A DNA stretch of 64,000 nt from Paenibacillus ehimensis NBRC 15659 (GCF_004000785.1 NZ_BILX01000014.1:61905-125904), one strand, 5' to 3'. Numbered from the stretch's first letter, positions 1-7,524 are shown. Notes: generated from the letters alone by a model not told the origin. Numbers and translations are program-made.

Positions 1-996
1 CCCTTCGCTGTAACGGCGGCCCGTCATCAAACGGCCGGTAAATTCGTCTACGATCACGATCTCGCCCTCGTGTACGACATAGTCGACATCCCGGCGCATG
101 ATAATGTGGGCTTTCAATGCTTGCTGAACATGGTGGTTGATTTGCACGTGATCGTGATCGAACAAGTTTTCGATACCGAAGGCGCGTTCCACCTTCGCTA
201 CTCCCGGTTCTGTCAAAGCAACGGACCGGAGCTTCTCGTCGACCGTGTAGTCTTCCTCTTCCAAGCGGCTGACGACCTGATCGGCAATATAATACAGATC
301 CGTCGACTTGGCGGCTTGTCCGGAAATAATCAGCGGCGTACGGGCTTCGTCGACCAGAATCGAGTCCACCTCGTCAATGACCGCATAGTAAAGCGGCCGC
401 TGTACCATTTGTTCCTTGTACACAACCATGTTGTCGCGCAAATAATCGAAACCGAACTCGTTGTTCGTTCCGTAGGTAATGTCGCAAGCATAAGCCCGCT
501 GCTTCGCGTCATGCGACAGATTGGGCAGGTTGACCCCAACGGTCATCCCTAGGAATTCATAGATTTTGCCCATCTCGCTACTGTCCCGCTGGGCCAAGTA
601 ATCGTTGACCGTAACGACGTGCACGCCCTTGCCGAGGAGCGCATTCAAATACACCGGCAGCGTACCGACCAGCGTCTTCCCTTCCCCGGTACGCATCTCG
701 GCGATTTTGCCTTCATGCAGCGTCATACCGCCGATCAACTGGACGTCGTAGTGACGCTTGCCCAAGACACGCTTGGACGCTTCGCGTACAACAGCGAAAG
801 CTTCCGGCAGCAGATCGTCCAGATCCTCGCCTTTTTCCAAACGCTCACGGAATTCAACAGTTTTGCCTCGCAATTGCTCATCGGAAAGCGGTTCGATCGA
901 AGGTTCGAGAGAATTAATGTATTCCACGGCTTTCCACATGCGCTTCAATTCGCGCTCATTCGAATCGCCAAATATTTTTTTAACGAGTCCTAGCAT
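1..996 (-). CDS. secA: Preprotein translocase ATPase SecA, N-terminal part (runs off the window)
   Basis: SecA is the ATP-driven motor that pushes unfolded preproteins through the SecYEG channel. Only the first 332 codons lie in the window, and the frame stays open to base 1. Visible are the helicase-type nucleotide-binding fold with Walker A GEGKT at residues 104-108, the DEVD Walker B box at 208-211 followed by the SecA-typical [11 protein letters not shown], and the beginning of the preprotein-crosslinking region. The ATG at 994-996 is preceded by an AAGGGG-like ribosome site about 10 bases upstream. The hpf gene lies just upstream on the same strand, as in Bacillus subtilis. Identification is secure; the C-terminal part cannot be judged. 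Confidence 0.97.
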   Translation of the reverse strand, partial: MLGLVKKIFGDSNERELKRMWKAVEYINSLEPSIEPLSDEQLRGKTVEFRERLEKGEDLDDLLPEAFAVVREASKRVLGKRHYDVQLIGGMTLHEGKIAEMRTGEGKTLVGTLPVYLNALLGKGVHVVTVNDYLAQRDSSEMGKIYEFLGMTVGVNLPNLSHDAKQRAYACDITYGTNNEFGFDYLRDNMVVYKEQMVQRPLYYAVIDEVDSILVDEARTPLIISGQAAKSTDLYYIADQVVSRLEEEDYTVDEKLRSVALTEPGVAKVERAFGIENLFDHDHVQINHHVQQALKAHIIMRRDVDYVVHEGEIVIVDEFTGRLMTGRRYSEG

Positions 997-1096
997 GTTG
1001 CTAATCCCCTTCCTTATTAAAAACAATAGCCTATCCTAAATTGTAACAGTTTGCGCCTTCTACCGCAACAAACCTGCCCCGATTTCCCGAATCTAC

Positions 1097-1125
1097 TAAA
1101 AAAGAGCCTGCCCGAACGCGCAGGC
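1097..1125 (-). terminator. Intrinsic terminator after hpf
   Basis: On the minus strand a GCCTGC/GCAGGC stem with an 8-base loop is followed by TCTTTTTT. It lies between the hpf stop and secA, so it should end or attenuate hpf transcription before secA. Confidence 0.7.
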
Positions 1126-1190
1126 ATCGCTAGACGCACCGCTGAAACGCTCGAACAAGCTCTGTTCTTTTCTAAAGGTATTCGGACGGA

Positions 1191-1742
1191 TTATCTGGCC
1201 GGCTCGATGAGGCCGTATTTTCCGTCATTGCGTTTGTAAACCACGTTGACTTGCGCAGTATCGGAATTGGAGAAAACGAAGAAATTATGGCCTACCATGT
1301 TCATTTGCAAAATCGCCTCTTCCACATCCATCGGCTTCAGCGTAAAACGCTTCGTCCGCACCAATTCGTAATCCTCTTCATCCTCCAGGGAATAGGAAGC
1401 GTCGGGCAGTTCCATCCGGAACAGATCCTTAATACCGCCGTCCAAGCGAATTTTGCGGTTGGCTTTCGTTTTGGCCTTGCGAATTTGACGTTCTAACTTG
1501 TCCACAACCAGATCGGCGGCTGCGTACATATCGGCGTGCTTCTCCTCCGCCCGCAGCATAAGGCCCGTAAGCGGAATCGTCACCTCAACGGTTTGCATGC
1601 CTTTTACAACGCTTAGAGTGACATTGACTTCAGATGTAGGGGGAGCTTCAAAGTAGCGTTCCAGTCTGCTTAATTTTTTCTCGACATGGTCTTTCAACGC
1701 TTCCGTTACCTCGATGTTTTCACCGCGAATGTTGAATTTCAT
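1191..1742 (-). CDS. hpf: Ribosome hibernation promoting factor, long form
   Basis: Long-form HPF binds the 30S decoding region and dimerises 70S ribosomes into inactive 100S particles in stationary phase. The 183-residue protein has the two expected parts: an N-terminal S30AE domain (about residues 1-100, beginning MKFNIRGENIEVTEAL) and a C-terminal dimerisation domain (about 125-180, with KRFTLKPMDVEEAILQMNMV and GLIEP near the end). Length fits the family (about 180-190). The ATG has a strong GGAGGAG site upstream. The B. subtilis orthologue is yvyD, next to secA and controlled by sigma-H and sigma-B. An excellent sigma-H-like promoter lies directly upstream here. Confidence 0.96.
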   Translation of the reverse strand: MKFNIRGENIEVTEALKDHVEKKLSRLERYFEAPPTSEVNVTLSVVKGMQTVEVTIPLTGLMLRAEEKHADMYAAADLVVDKLERQIRKAKTKANRKIRLDGGIKDLFRMELPDASYSLEDEEDYELVRTKRFTLKPMDVEEAILQMNMVGHNFFVFSNSDTAQVNVVYKRNDGKYGLIEPAR

Positions 1743-1767
1743 GTGCGACTCCTCCTTTCATACTTAC

Positions 1768-1796
1768 ATTATACTATATTCACCCCCCGCCTTCAA
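1768..1796 (-). promoter_or_regulatory. Sigma-A-type promoter of hpf
   Basis: On the minus strand TTGAAG (1791-1796) is followed after 17 bases by a perfect TATAAT (1768-1773), roughly 25 bases upstream of the hpf start codon. It overlaps the sigma-H-type promoter. Confidence 0.6.
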
Positions 1797-1805
1797 AAAT
1801 CCTTC
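1778..1805 (-). promoter_or_regulatory. Sigma-H-type promoter of hpf
   Basis: On the minus strand GAAGGATTT (1797-1805) matches the sigma-H -35 consensus RnAGGAWWW at every defined base. After 12 bases comes GGTGAAT (1778-1784), matching RnnGAAT. The B. subtilis hpf homologue yvyD is known to be partly sigma-H dependent, which supports the assignment. Confidence 0.65.
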
Positions 1806-1900
1806 ATAAAATTCGAGGAAAATTTACAAAATATTTGGACAATTTATGGCAGTCATGTAAACGCTCCCTTTGGCTTCTTTCTGACAAGGTCCGGACGCAC

Positions 1901-1928
1901 GAAAAACACCCTTGGATTCCCCAAGGGT
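1901..1928 (-). terminator. Intrinsic terminator after the cold-shock gene
   Basis: On the minus strand a 9-bp stem CACCCTTGG/CCAAGGGTG is followed by a run of five T. It lies about 70 bases past the csp stop codon and upstream of the hpf promoters. The rest of 1806-1999 shows nothing else. Confidence 0.8.
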
Positions 1929-1999
1929 GTGATCAAGTTCGCGCTAATTTTGTTCAAACAATAACCATCTATTACGAGCGGCCGAAACCAGCCGGATGA

Positions 2000-2197
2000 T
2001 TACAACTTGACGACGTTAGCCGCTTGAGGACCGCGTGCGCCCTCTACGATATCGAACTCAACGGATTGGCCTTCTTCCAAAGTTTTGAAGCCTTCGGATT
2101 GGATTGCGGAGAAGTGTACGAATACGTCGCCACCGTCTTCACGCTCGATAAAACCGTAACCTTTTTCTGCGTTAAACCATTTAACTTTACCTTGCAT
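2000..2197 (-). CDS. Cold-shock protein (CspA/CspB family)
   Basis: A 65-residue single-domain RNA/ssDNA-binding protein of the cold-shock family that destabilises RNA secondary structure. The RNP1-type motif KGYGFI and RNP2-type motif DVFVHFSAI are both present, and the start MQGKVKWFN matches family members. The ATG at 2195-2197 is chosen because it begins the conserved fold and has a GAAGGGA site about 9 bases upstream; upstream in-frame codons would add an unconserved 15-residue tail. A promoter and a short leader precede it. It is monocistronic, between the glycan island and hpf. Confidence 0.96.
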   Translation of the reverse strand: MQGKVKWFNAEKGYGFIEREDGGDVFVHFSAIQSEGFKTLEEGQSVEFDIVEGARGPQAANVVKL

Positions 2198-2248
2198 GTA
2201 AAACATTCCCTTCGTTATCAAATAACTGCAAGCATCGCTCACAATTCG

Positions 2249-2278
2249 AATATATCACTCCCCGCTCCTCGCTGTCAA
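2249..2278 (-). promoter_or_regulatory. Sigma-A promoter of the cold-shock gene
   Basis: On the minus strand a perfect TTGACA (2273-2278) is followed after 18 bases by TATATT (2249-2254). The predicted leader is about 45 bases, shorter than the long cold-box leaders of enterobacterial csp genes. Confidence 0.65.
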
Positions 2279-2374
2279 TCGAACTTGGCCGTGTTGGTGA
2301 AATATTTCGAAAATTCGAGTATTAACATGGCGTTAATAAAATACTCACAGCTTAAAAGCCTGTCGTGTCGCGGT

Positions 2375-2425
2375 TTATCGACATTTTTCGCAAAGTTATC
2401 AACAGAGTTATGCACATTGTCCACA
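2375..2425 (+). promoter_or_regulatory. Cluster of four DnaA-box-like nonamers
   Basis: Four same-strand nonamers resemble the DnaA box TTATNCACA. TTATCGACA (2375-2383), TTATCAACA (2396-2404) and TTGTCCACA (2417-2425) each have one mismatch; TTATGCACA (2408-2416) is a full match. Start-to-start spacings are 21, 12 and 9 bases. No replication gene is nearby, so this looks like a DnaA-binding or titration cluster rather than an origin. Experimental binding is unknown. Confidence 0.5.
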
Positions 2426-2459
2426 GGGGTGTTTGAATAAGTTTTATTTCATTATCTCA

Positions 2460-2478
2460 CCCCACGTTAAATGTGGGG
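2460..2478. other. Hairpin in the spacer before the glycan island
   Basis: CCCCAC and GTGGGG arms flank a 7-base loop and are followed on the plus strand by CGGTTTT. It resembles a weak terminator, but no plus-strand gene precedes it. It may be a relic or may block antisense reading. The rest of the 2279-2536 spacer holds only the DnaA-box cluster. Confidence 0.35.
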
Positions 2479-2536
2479 CGGTTTTACAGCTATCAAAACC
2501 CGAGCTCTTGAATCTCATATAGAGGGAGACAATAAT

Positions 2537-2611
2537 ATGGGAAAAAATACACCTACCATTTTCCTGTCTTCATCTTTATCTTTAGATAACCATCACCGAT
2601 ATATAAGTTAG
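2537..2611 (+). CDS. Possible 24-codon leader ORF upstream of the KAS III gene
   Basis: An ATG with a GAGGGAGA ribosome site 7 bases upstream opens a 24-residue frame (MGKNTPTIFLSSSLSLDNHH and four more residues) ending TAG at 2609-2611. The stop overlaps a GTG that opens the KAS III frame upstream of its favoured TTG start. It resembles no family I recognise. It could be a leader peptide giving translational coupling, a remnant of a truncated gene, or chance. Confidence 0.25.
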   Translation: MGKNTPTIFLSSSLSLDNHHRYIS

Positions 2612-2640
2612 TGCCGAATTTCAGAACTGAGGTGTTATTA

Positions 2641-3642
2641 TTGGTAAAGGCATATATTAAAGGAATTGAATATTATTGTCCTCAGCAGATCGAAGCCAAT
2701 CCTGCAAACGACAAATTAACCGAAAAAATCGGGATACTAACGAGACACATTGCTAAGGACAATGAACTTGCCTCAGATTTAGCCTATATGGCAGCAGAAA
2801 AATTATTTAAATCTAAACTATGCGAAAAAGAAGAAATCGATTTCTTACTTTATTGCACACAATCTCCAGATCATTTTCTTCCTACAACTGCATGTTTGCT
2901 GCAAAGTCGGCTCAATTTACCCACAACGTGTGGTGCATTCGATTATAATTTAGGATGTTCCGGATATGTCTACGGATTATCGATAGCAAAAGGATTAATC
3001 GAATCCGGAGCAGCAAAAAATATTCTATTGATTACATCTGATACTTACAGCAAGTATATTCATCCCCTTGATCGAAGTGTTAAAGTTCTGTTTGGTGATG
3101 CCGCTACTGCAACACTTGTTTCATCTACTAATTCAGAGGACGATTTAATCGGTCCTTTCGATTTCGGGACAGATGGTAGAGGCGCCGACAATCTAATCGT
3201 TCCAGCTGGTGCCCTTAAGGAACCTATTTCTAGTATTAACCTTGAAGAAACGACAGATTCATTCGGCAACGTACGCATGAGAAAAAACTTATACATGAAT
3301 GGACCTGAAGTATTTAATTTCACGTTAAAAGAGGTTCCGCGTTCAATTCAAAATTTACTTGAAAAATCTAATAAAACAAAAGATGATTATGATTTGTTTA
3401 TATTCCATCAAGCTAATAAATATATGCTGGAGCATCTAAGAAAAAAGTTACATATCGACGAACATAAGTTTTCTATTTGTATTGAGAATTTCGGAAATAC
3501 TGTTTCATCTACAATTCCTATTGCTCTTAAAAACGAACTTATCCAAGGGCGAATCAATAATTCTTCATTATTAATGCTGGTAGGATTTGGAGTCGGATAT
3601 TCTTGGGCTTCATGTAATGTGGTTTGGAAATCTAATACTTAA
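2641..3642 (+). CDS. 3-oxoacyl-ACP synthase III-like (KAS III) enzyme of the glycan island
   Basis: A FabH-family condensing enzyme of 333 residues. KAS III enzymes condense an acyl-CoA with malonyl-ACP. The catalytic triad can be read: Cys106 in NLGCSGYVYG, His256 in FHQAN and Asn286 in NFGNT. The TTG at 2641 is preferred because TGAGGTG sits 6 bases upstream; an in-frame GTG at 2611 has no ribosome site but overlaps the stop of a small ORF. The gene is followed 35 bases later by a dedicated acyl carrier protein and then sugar-modifying genes. Inference: it makes a short acyl chain, perhaps 3-oxo or 3-hydroxy, for a sugar, rather than serving housekeeping fatty acid synthesis. KAS III genes also occur in Pseudomonas syringae flagellin glycosylation islands. 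Confidence 0.85.
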   Translation: MVKAYIKGIEYYCPQQIEANPANDKLTEKIGILTRHIAKDNELASDLAYMAAEKLFKSKLCEKEEIDFLLYCTQSPDHFLPTTACLLQSRLNLPTTCGAFDYNLGCSGYVYGLSIAKGLIESGAAKNILLITSDTYSKYIHPLDRSVKVLFGDAATATLVSSTNSEDDLIGPFDFGTDGRGADNLIVPAGALKEPISSINLEETTDSFGNVRMRKNLYMNGPEVFNFTLKEVPRSIQNLLEKSNKTKDDYDLFIFHQANKYMLEHLRKKLHIDEHKFSICIENFGNTVSSTIPIALKNELIQGRINNSSLLMLVGFGVGYSWASCNVVWKSNT

Positions 3643-3677
3643 GTCATATTCAACATAAAGATACGGAGGGCTACAAG

Positions 3678-3911
3678 ATGACAATTGCTGACTTCACTTC
3701 ACAATTTGAAGAGCAGATTTTAATGTTGGGTAAAGGACAGTTGACACCTGACTTTGTACTTAAAGATTCAAGGAACTGGGATTCAATGGCCATTATCGAG
3801 ACAATCTCGCTAATCGACGATAATTTAGACATTGAAATTTCCACAGAACATTTAATAGGCTGCAAAACATTTGGAGACATTCTGAATTTGCTCGGGGATA
3901 AGCTTAATTAA
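3678..3911 (+). CDS. Acyl carrier protein, specialised
   Basis: A 77-residue acidic protein of the ACP fold. The phosphopantetheine attachment site is Ser36 in NWDSMAIIE, the DSM form of the usual DSL motif. A GGAGG site precedes the ATG. It sits between the KAS III gene and the sugar-nucleotide genes, so it is probably a dedicated carrier presenting the acyl group to the LpxD-like transferase encoded downstream. It is divergent in sequence from housekeeping AcpP, which would be expected in a fab cluster elsewhere. Confidence 0.85.
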   Translation: MTIADFTSQFEEQILMLGKGQLTPDFVLKDSRNWDSMAIIETISLIDDNLDIEISTEHLIGCKTFGDILNLLGDKLN

Positions 3912-3916
3912 TTGAC

Positions 3917-3950
3917 AAAAAAGAGCGGTACTAAGCCGCTTTTTTGTTTT
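3917..3950 (+). terminator. Intrinsic terminator after the KAS III-ACP pair
   Basis: AGCGG/CCGCT stem extended by A-tract/T-tract pairing (with a two-base bulge), followed by a long T-rich tail. It starts a few bases after the ACP stop and separates the pair from the next three genes. Confidence 0.65.
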
Positions 3951-4005
3951 GTTTTTTACATTAGCTTAGAGGACATAACTAAACTTTCTTACATATTTTA
4001 TGCTC

Positions 4006-4033
4006 TAATTTTACATTACCGTTCTACCGATAA
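4006..4033 (+). promoter_or_regulatory. Possible sigma-D (flagellar) promoter for the amino-sugar genes
   Basis: TAAT (4006-4009), 16 bases, then ACCGATAA (4026-4033), against the sigma-D pattern TAAA-N15-GCCGATAA. The -10 has one mismatch and the spacer is one base long, the same shape as the candidate before flgM. The rest of the 3951-4277 spacer shows no gene or strong hairpin. If used, the leader would be about 240 bases, which weakens the case. Confidence 0.3.
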
Positions 4034-4277
4034 TTTTAATATGTTGTGTATTACTTTGTGACCGGAAGATTCGAGCCCCGCGCATTTGACAGACTTAAAA
4101 CTCGGATTTTGCTAATAATCACTTTCAGTTCAAATAACAAATTTATGAAGCTTTCCTTAATACTCTTACAAATTTGATTTCCACGAGCATGTCCACTAAT
4201 TCATTTCCAGTTCCCTTGAGACCAATTGGAAATGGGTTAAATTAATATTCAAAGATAACCATACAAGGAGAATGCTG

Positions 4278-5276
4278 ATGAAAACAAGAGTGGCTGTCAT
4301 AGGGGCTGGTAATATGGGGTTACACCATGTAAGAAATTATTATTATCAACCTAACGTGGATCTAATAGGTGTCGTTGACCAAAACGTATTAAGACTTAAT
4401 CAAGTTATAGCAAAGTATCCTATAAAAGGGTTTTCAGATTATAAAGACCTGCTTCCATTAGTAGATGCTGTTAGCATTGCTACTCCAACAAGCACGCATT
4501 ACGCTATTGCTTGCGATTTTTTAAGCCATGGGAAACATGTTTTACTCGAGAAGCCGATAACTCAAGAAATAGAGCAAGCAAAAAAACTAATAGAAGTAGC
4601 TGAAAATAATCATTCAATACTTGCAATCGGTCATATAGAGAGGTTTAACCCGGTGATGCTGGAACTTGAGAATGTTCTCCGGAATCAAAAACCAGTATTT
4701 ATTGATATTCATCGAGAAAGTCCCTTTGACCCCAGAATATTTGATGCCGATGTGGTATTGGATCTTATGATTCATGATATTGATCTGATCTTCTTTCTAC
4801 TGAAAGAAAACATTAAATTAATTTCAGTTTATGGAATATCGGTACATTCGGACAAAAACGACCTTGTTAATGCTCAGTTTTTAAGCGAGAGCGGGATATT
4901 GATTAATGTAACCACGAGTAGAGCCACAGAACAGAAAATAAGACAATGGAGATTAGTTCTTCCTAACCAAATGATTGAAGCAGATTTGTTAGAGAGAAAA
5001 CTACATATTACTCGTAGAACACTAATGGAAACAGCATTTTACGAAGATAGGCCAGATATAAAGTATAAACAAGAACAACTCACTGAGAAAGTATTAGTGG
5101 CAAATTTCGAACCATTACAAATGGAATTAAATGATTTTATTCAAGCCGTTCAAACAGGAATAGCCCCAAAGGTAGGGGGACAAGAAGGTTTAAAAGCCCT
5201 TGAAATAATTAAGGAAATTGAAACCAAAATACGAAATAGAGCATCAACCAACAACACAAGACAAGAAATTAAATAA
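4278..5276 (+). CDS. Gfo/Idh/MocA-family NAD-dependent sugar-nucleotide oxidoreductase
   Basis: 332 residues. The N-terminal Rossmann fold carries GAGNMG at 9-14, and the family-typical EKP motif is at 91-93 in LLEKPIT; the C-terminal GFO/IDH/MocA alpha/beta domain follows. The ATG at 4278 is chosen because AAGGAG lies 7 bases upstream; the earlier ATG at 4272 is only one base from that site. Family members oxidise the 3-hydroxyl of UDP-GlcNAc or related sugars (WbpB, WlbA, GnnA). The immediate partner is a PLP aminotransferase 20 bases downstream, the classic pairing for making a 3-amino sugar nucleotide. The substrate is inferred, not shown. Confidence 0.88.
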   Translation: MKTRVAVIGAGNMGLHHVRNYYYQPNVDLIGVVDQNVLRLNQVIAKYPIKGFSDYKDLLPLVDAVSIATPTSTHYAIACDFLSHGKHVLLEKPITQEIEQAKKLIEVAENNHSILAIGHIERFNPVMLELENVLRNQKPVFIDIHRESPFDPRIFDADVVLDLMIHDIDLIFFLLKENIKLISVYGISVHSDKNDLVNAQFLSESGILINVTTSRATEQKIRQWRLVLPNQMIEADLLERKLHITRRTLMETAFYEDRPDIKYKQEQLTEKVLVANFEPLQMELNDFIQAVQTGIAPKVGGQEGLKALEIIKEIETKIRNRASTNNTRQEIK

Positions 5277-5296
5277 ACATAAGGTGGAATTTGCGA

Positions 5297-6394
5297 ATGA
5301 TCCCAATTGCTAAGCCTCTAATTGACCAACGTGAAATTCAAGCCGTTTTGAATATAATGGAAGAAGGAAACTTAGCTCAGGGCGAACAAGTATTTGAATT
5401 CGAAAAACAGTTTGCAAGCCATTTTCAATATTCCTACGCTGCTTCCCTATGTAATGGTACCGTAGCTCTTCATGTTGCATTAAAAGCGGCCGGAGTTCGT
5501 TCTGGTGATGTTGTCCTAACTACTCCATTTTCTTTTATTGCCACGAGTAATGCAATTTTATATTGCAATGCTATTCCTTCCTTTGTCGATATTGACGAAG
5601 ACACTTTTAATATATCGCTGGAAAGTTTGCAAGAAGCAATTAAAAAAAATCCTAATGCAAAATACCTTTTGCTAGTTCATTTGTATGGACAACCTTGCCA
5701 AATGACTGATATTATGCATATTTGCAATGAACATGGAATTACAGTTATTGAAGACTGTGCCCAAGCTCATGGTGCTACCTATGATACGAAACCTGTTGGG
5801 TCCTTTGGATTATGTGGAACATTTAGTTTCTATCCAACCAAGAACATGACAACCGGTGAGGGCGGGATGATCACCTCAAGCAATGAAAATTTTATACGGT
5901 ATTGCAAGAAGTTGATAAACCATGGTTCAACAACTCGTTATGTTCACGAAATCACTGGTTTCAACTATCGCTTAACGAACATTGCAGCAGTCATTGGCCT
6001 AGCACAATTACAAAAAATAGACGGGATGAATAGTCTGCGCAAAAAAAATGCTCATTACTATTTAGAAAACATTCATAACTCGGCAGTATCTTTACCGAAG
6101 GTAGATCCGCGCGCTGACCATGTGTATCATCAGTTCAGCTTAAAAACCAAATACAGAGACGAATTTGTAAAATATTTAACCAGCAAAAAAATTGGGTTCG
6201 GTATTCATTACCCTATACCAATTCACCATCAAGGTAACATTAAGGAATATTTGCAATCAATGGGAATTAAGTCACAAAGCTGTCCCGTCGCCGAAGCAGT
6301 GTCGCAGCAAGTTGTATCTATTCCTGTACATCCCGCCCTATCAAACGAAGATGTAAGTTATATATGTGATACGATTAATCAATTTAATCCTTAG
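5297..6394 (+). CDS. DegT/DnrJ/EryC1/StrS-family sugar aminotransferase
   Basis: 365-residue PLP enzyme that transaminates a keto-sugar nucleotide, usually with glutamate as donor. Family marks: opening IPIAKPLID, the cofactor-contacting EDCAQAHGA (Asp153) and the Schiff-base lysine Lys182 in FYPTKNMTTGEGG. The ATG at 5297 is preferred over TTG 5291 because AAGGTGG lies 9 bases upstream. It is probably co-transcribed with the preceding dehydrogenase and following acyltransferase. Close functional models are GnnB and WbpE, which act after a Gfo/Idh/MocA dehydrogenase. The product would be an amino sugar nucleotide ready for N-acylation. Confidence 0.9.
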   Translation: MIPIAKPLIDQREIQAVLNIMEEGNLAQGEQVFEFEKQFASHFQYSYAASLCNGTVALHVALKAAGVRSGDVVLTTPFSFIATSNAILYCNAIPSFVDIDEDTFNISLESLQEAIKKNPNAKYLLLVHLYGQPCQMTDIMHICNEHGITVIEDCAQAHGATYDTKPVGSFGLCGTFSFYPTKNMTTGEGGMITSSNENFIRYCKKLINHGSTTRYVHEITGFNYRLTNIAAVIGLAQLQKIDGMNSLRKKNAHYYLENIHNSAVSLPKVDPRADHVYHQFSLKTKYRDEFVKYLTSKKIGFGIHYPIPIHHQGNIKEYLQSMGIKSQSCPVAEAVSQQVVSIPVHPALSNEDVSYICDTINQFNP

Positions 6395-6439
6395 ATTTTA
6401 AGGAAATAAATTTTGTTATAAAAGATTGATTGGGAGCGA

Positions 6440-7438
6440 ATGAAAATGGAGTTAGGCATACGAGAAAAACTTCCTCTATCTGAAATAGCCCGTAATTTTA
6501 ATGCTTATTTAATGGGTACTGATAGGCAAATAAGTAAGTTTGGAAATCTTTCTTCAGTTACAGATAAACCTCAACAGCAACTAACTTATGTTATTGCGGA
6601 AAAATATCTTAAGAGTTTTAATACTTCTAACATAGGAGCATGTATCGTCCATGAGTCATTAAAAGAACTATGTATTAAAGAAAAAAGCTATATAATTACA
6701 TCAGAAAATCCTGAGCAACTGTTCTATACAATTTTTCTGAATCATTATCAGAGTGGACACTTTAAAACTCTCTCTTCTACTCGAGATTCAAGTACGATTA
6801 TTGCTCCATCCGCTGTCATTCATAATTCCGTCGTGATCGGAAAAGATTGCCTAATAATGGATAATGTTGTTATAATGCCAAATACCATAATCGGCGATCG
6901 GGTAACTATAAAACCCAATACAGTTATAGGAGGAGATGGATTTCAAGTAAAAACTTTAGAGGGGAGAAGGAAAGTAATTCCTCACGTTGGCGGAGTCAAA
7001 ATTATGAACGATGTTGAAATTGGCTCATCTGTGTGCATAGACAAGGGACTATTTGGTGAGTTTACAACAATACATAACGAAACAAAAATTGATAATTTAG
7101 TCCACATTGCTCACTCAGCCGTAATAGGTGAATCGTGTACAATCGCCGCCGGTTCGTCAATAGCTGGGGCTGTTACAGTTGGCAACAATGTATGGATAGG
7201 AGTAAATTGCTCCATAAATCAGCTTCTTAACATAGGAGACTACAGCTTGGTTGGGACTGGTTCAGTGGTAATAAAATCTGTACTCCCCCACAAAAAAGTA
7301 TTTGGATCTCCAGCAAAGACCATAGGCTTAGTCTGCAAATGTCGGGCAGATATTATTTCGTCAGAGGAACAATTGGTATGTAGCCAATGTAATAATCGTT
7401 ATGCATTTGTTGAAGGCCAGTTGGTTGAAGTTAGCTAA
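6440..7438 (+). CDS. LpxD-like left-handed beta-helix N-acyltransferase with a C-terminal four-cysteine module
   Basis: 332 residues in three parts. Residues about 11-110 resemble the LpxD N-terminal domain (LSEIARNFNAYLMGTDRQIS). Residues about 117-290 are hexapeptide repeats forming a left-handed beta-helix, with the LpxD-like GGDGFQ at 164-169 and a probable catalytic His225 in HIAHSAVIG. Residues 299-317 hold Cys299, Cys301, Cys314 and Cys317, a likely zinc-binding tail not usual in LpxD. LpxD transfers a hydroxyacyl group from ACP to an amino sugar nucleotide. This organism should not make lipid A, so the enzyme probably acylates the amino sugar made by the two preceding genes, using the nearby ACP. 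Start ATG 6440 or 6446: GGGAG spacing (3 versus 9 bases) favours 6446. Confidence 0.8.
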   Translation: MKMELGIREKLPLSEIARNFNAYLMGTDRQISKFGNLSSVTDKPQQQLTYVIAEKYLKSFNTSNIGACIVHESLKELCIKEKSYIITSENPEQLFYTIFLNHYQSGHFKTLSSTRDSSTIIAPSAVIHNSVVIGKDCLIMDNVVIMPNTIIGDRVTIKPNTVIGGDGFQVKTLEGRRKVIPHVGGVKIMNDVEIGSSVCIDKGLFGEFTTIHNETKIDNLVHIAHSAVIGESCTIAAGSSIAGAVTVGNNVWIGVNCSINQLLNIGDYSLVGTGSVVIKSVLPHKKVFGSPAKTIGLVCKCRADIISSEEQLVCSQCNNRYAFVEGQLVEVS

Positions 7439-7524
7439 TTTCTGAAACCTGACCCTTTTTAAATGAAACAAAAAGAAACCAGTTTAAGCAAACAGGATAC
7501 TACCGATATATTACAAAAGGAAAG

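Noticed and set aside
2375..2425. Chromosomal origin (oriC)
   Set aside because: DnaA boxes cluster here, but dnaA, dnaN, rpmH and an AT-rich unwinding region are absent and the genes are of the secA/hag region; better read as a DnaA-binding cluster.
6440..7438. Lipid A biosynthesis (true LpxD)
   Set aside because: The window shows a Gram-positive spore former with teichoic or secondary-wall polymer genes and no other lpx gene; the acyltransferase is better placed in glycan modification.
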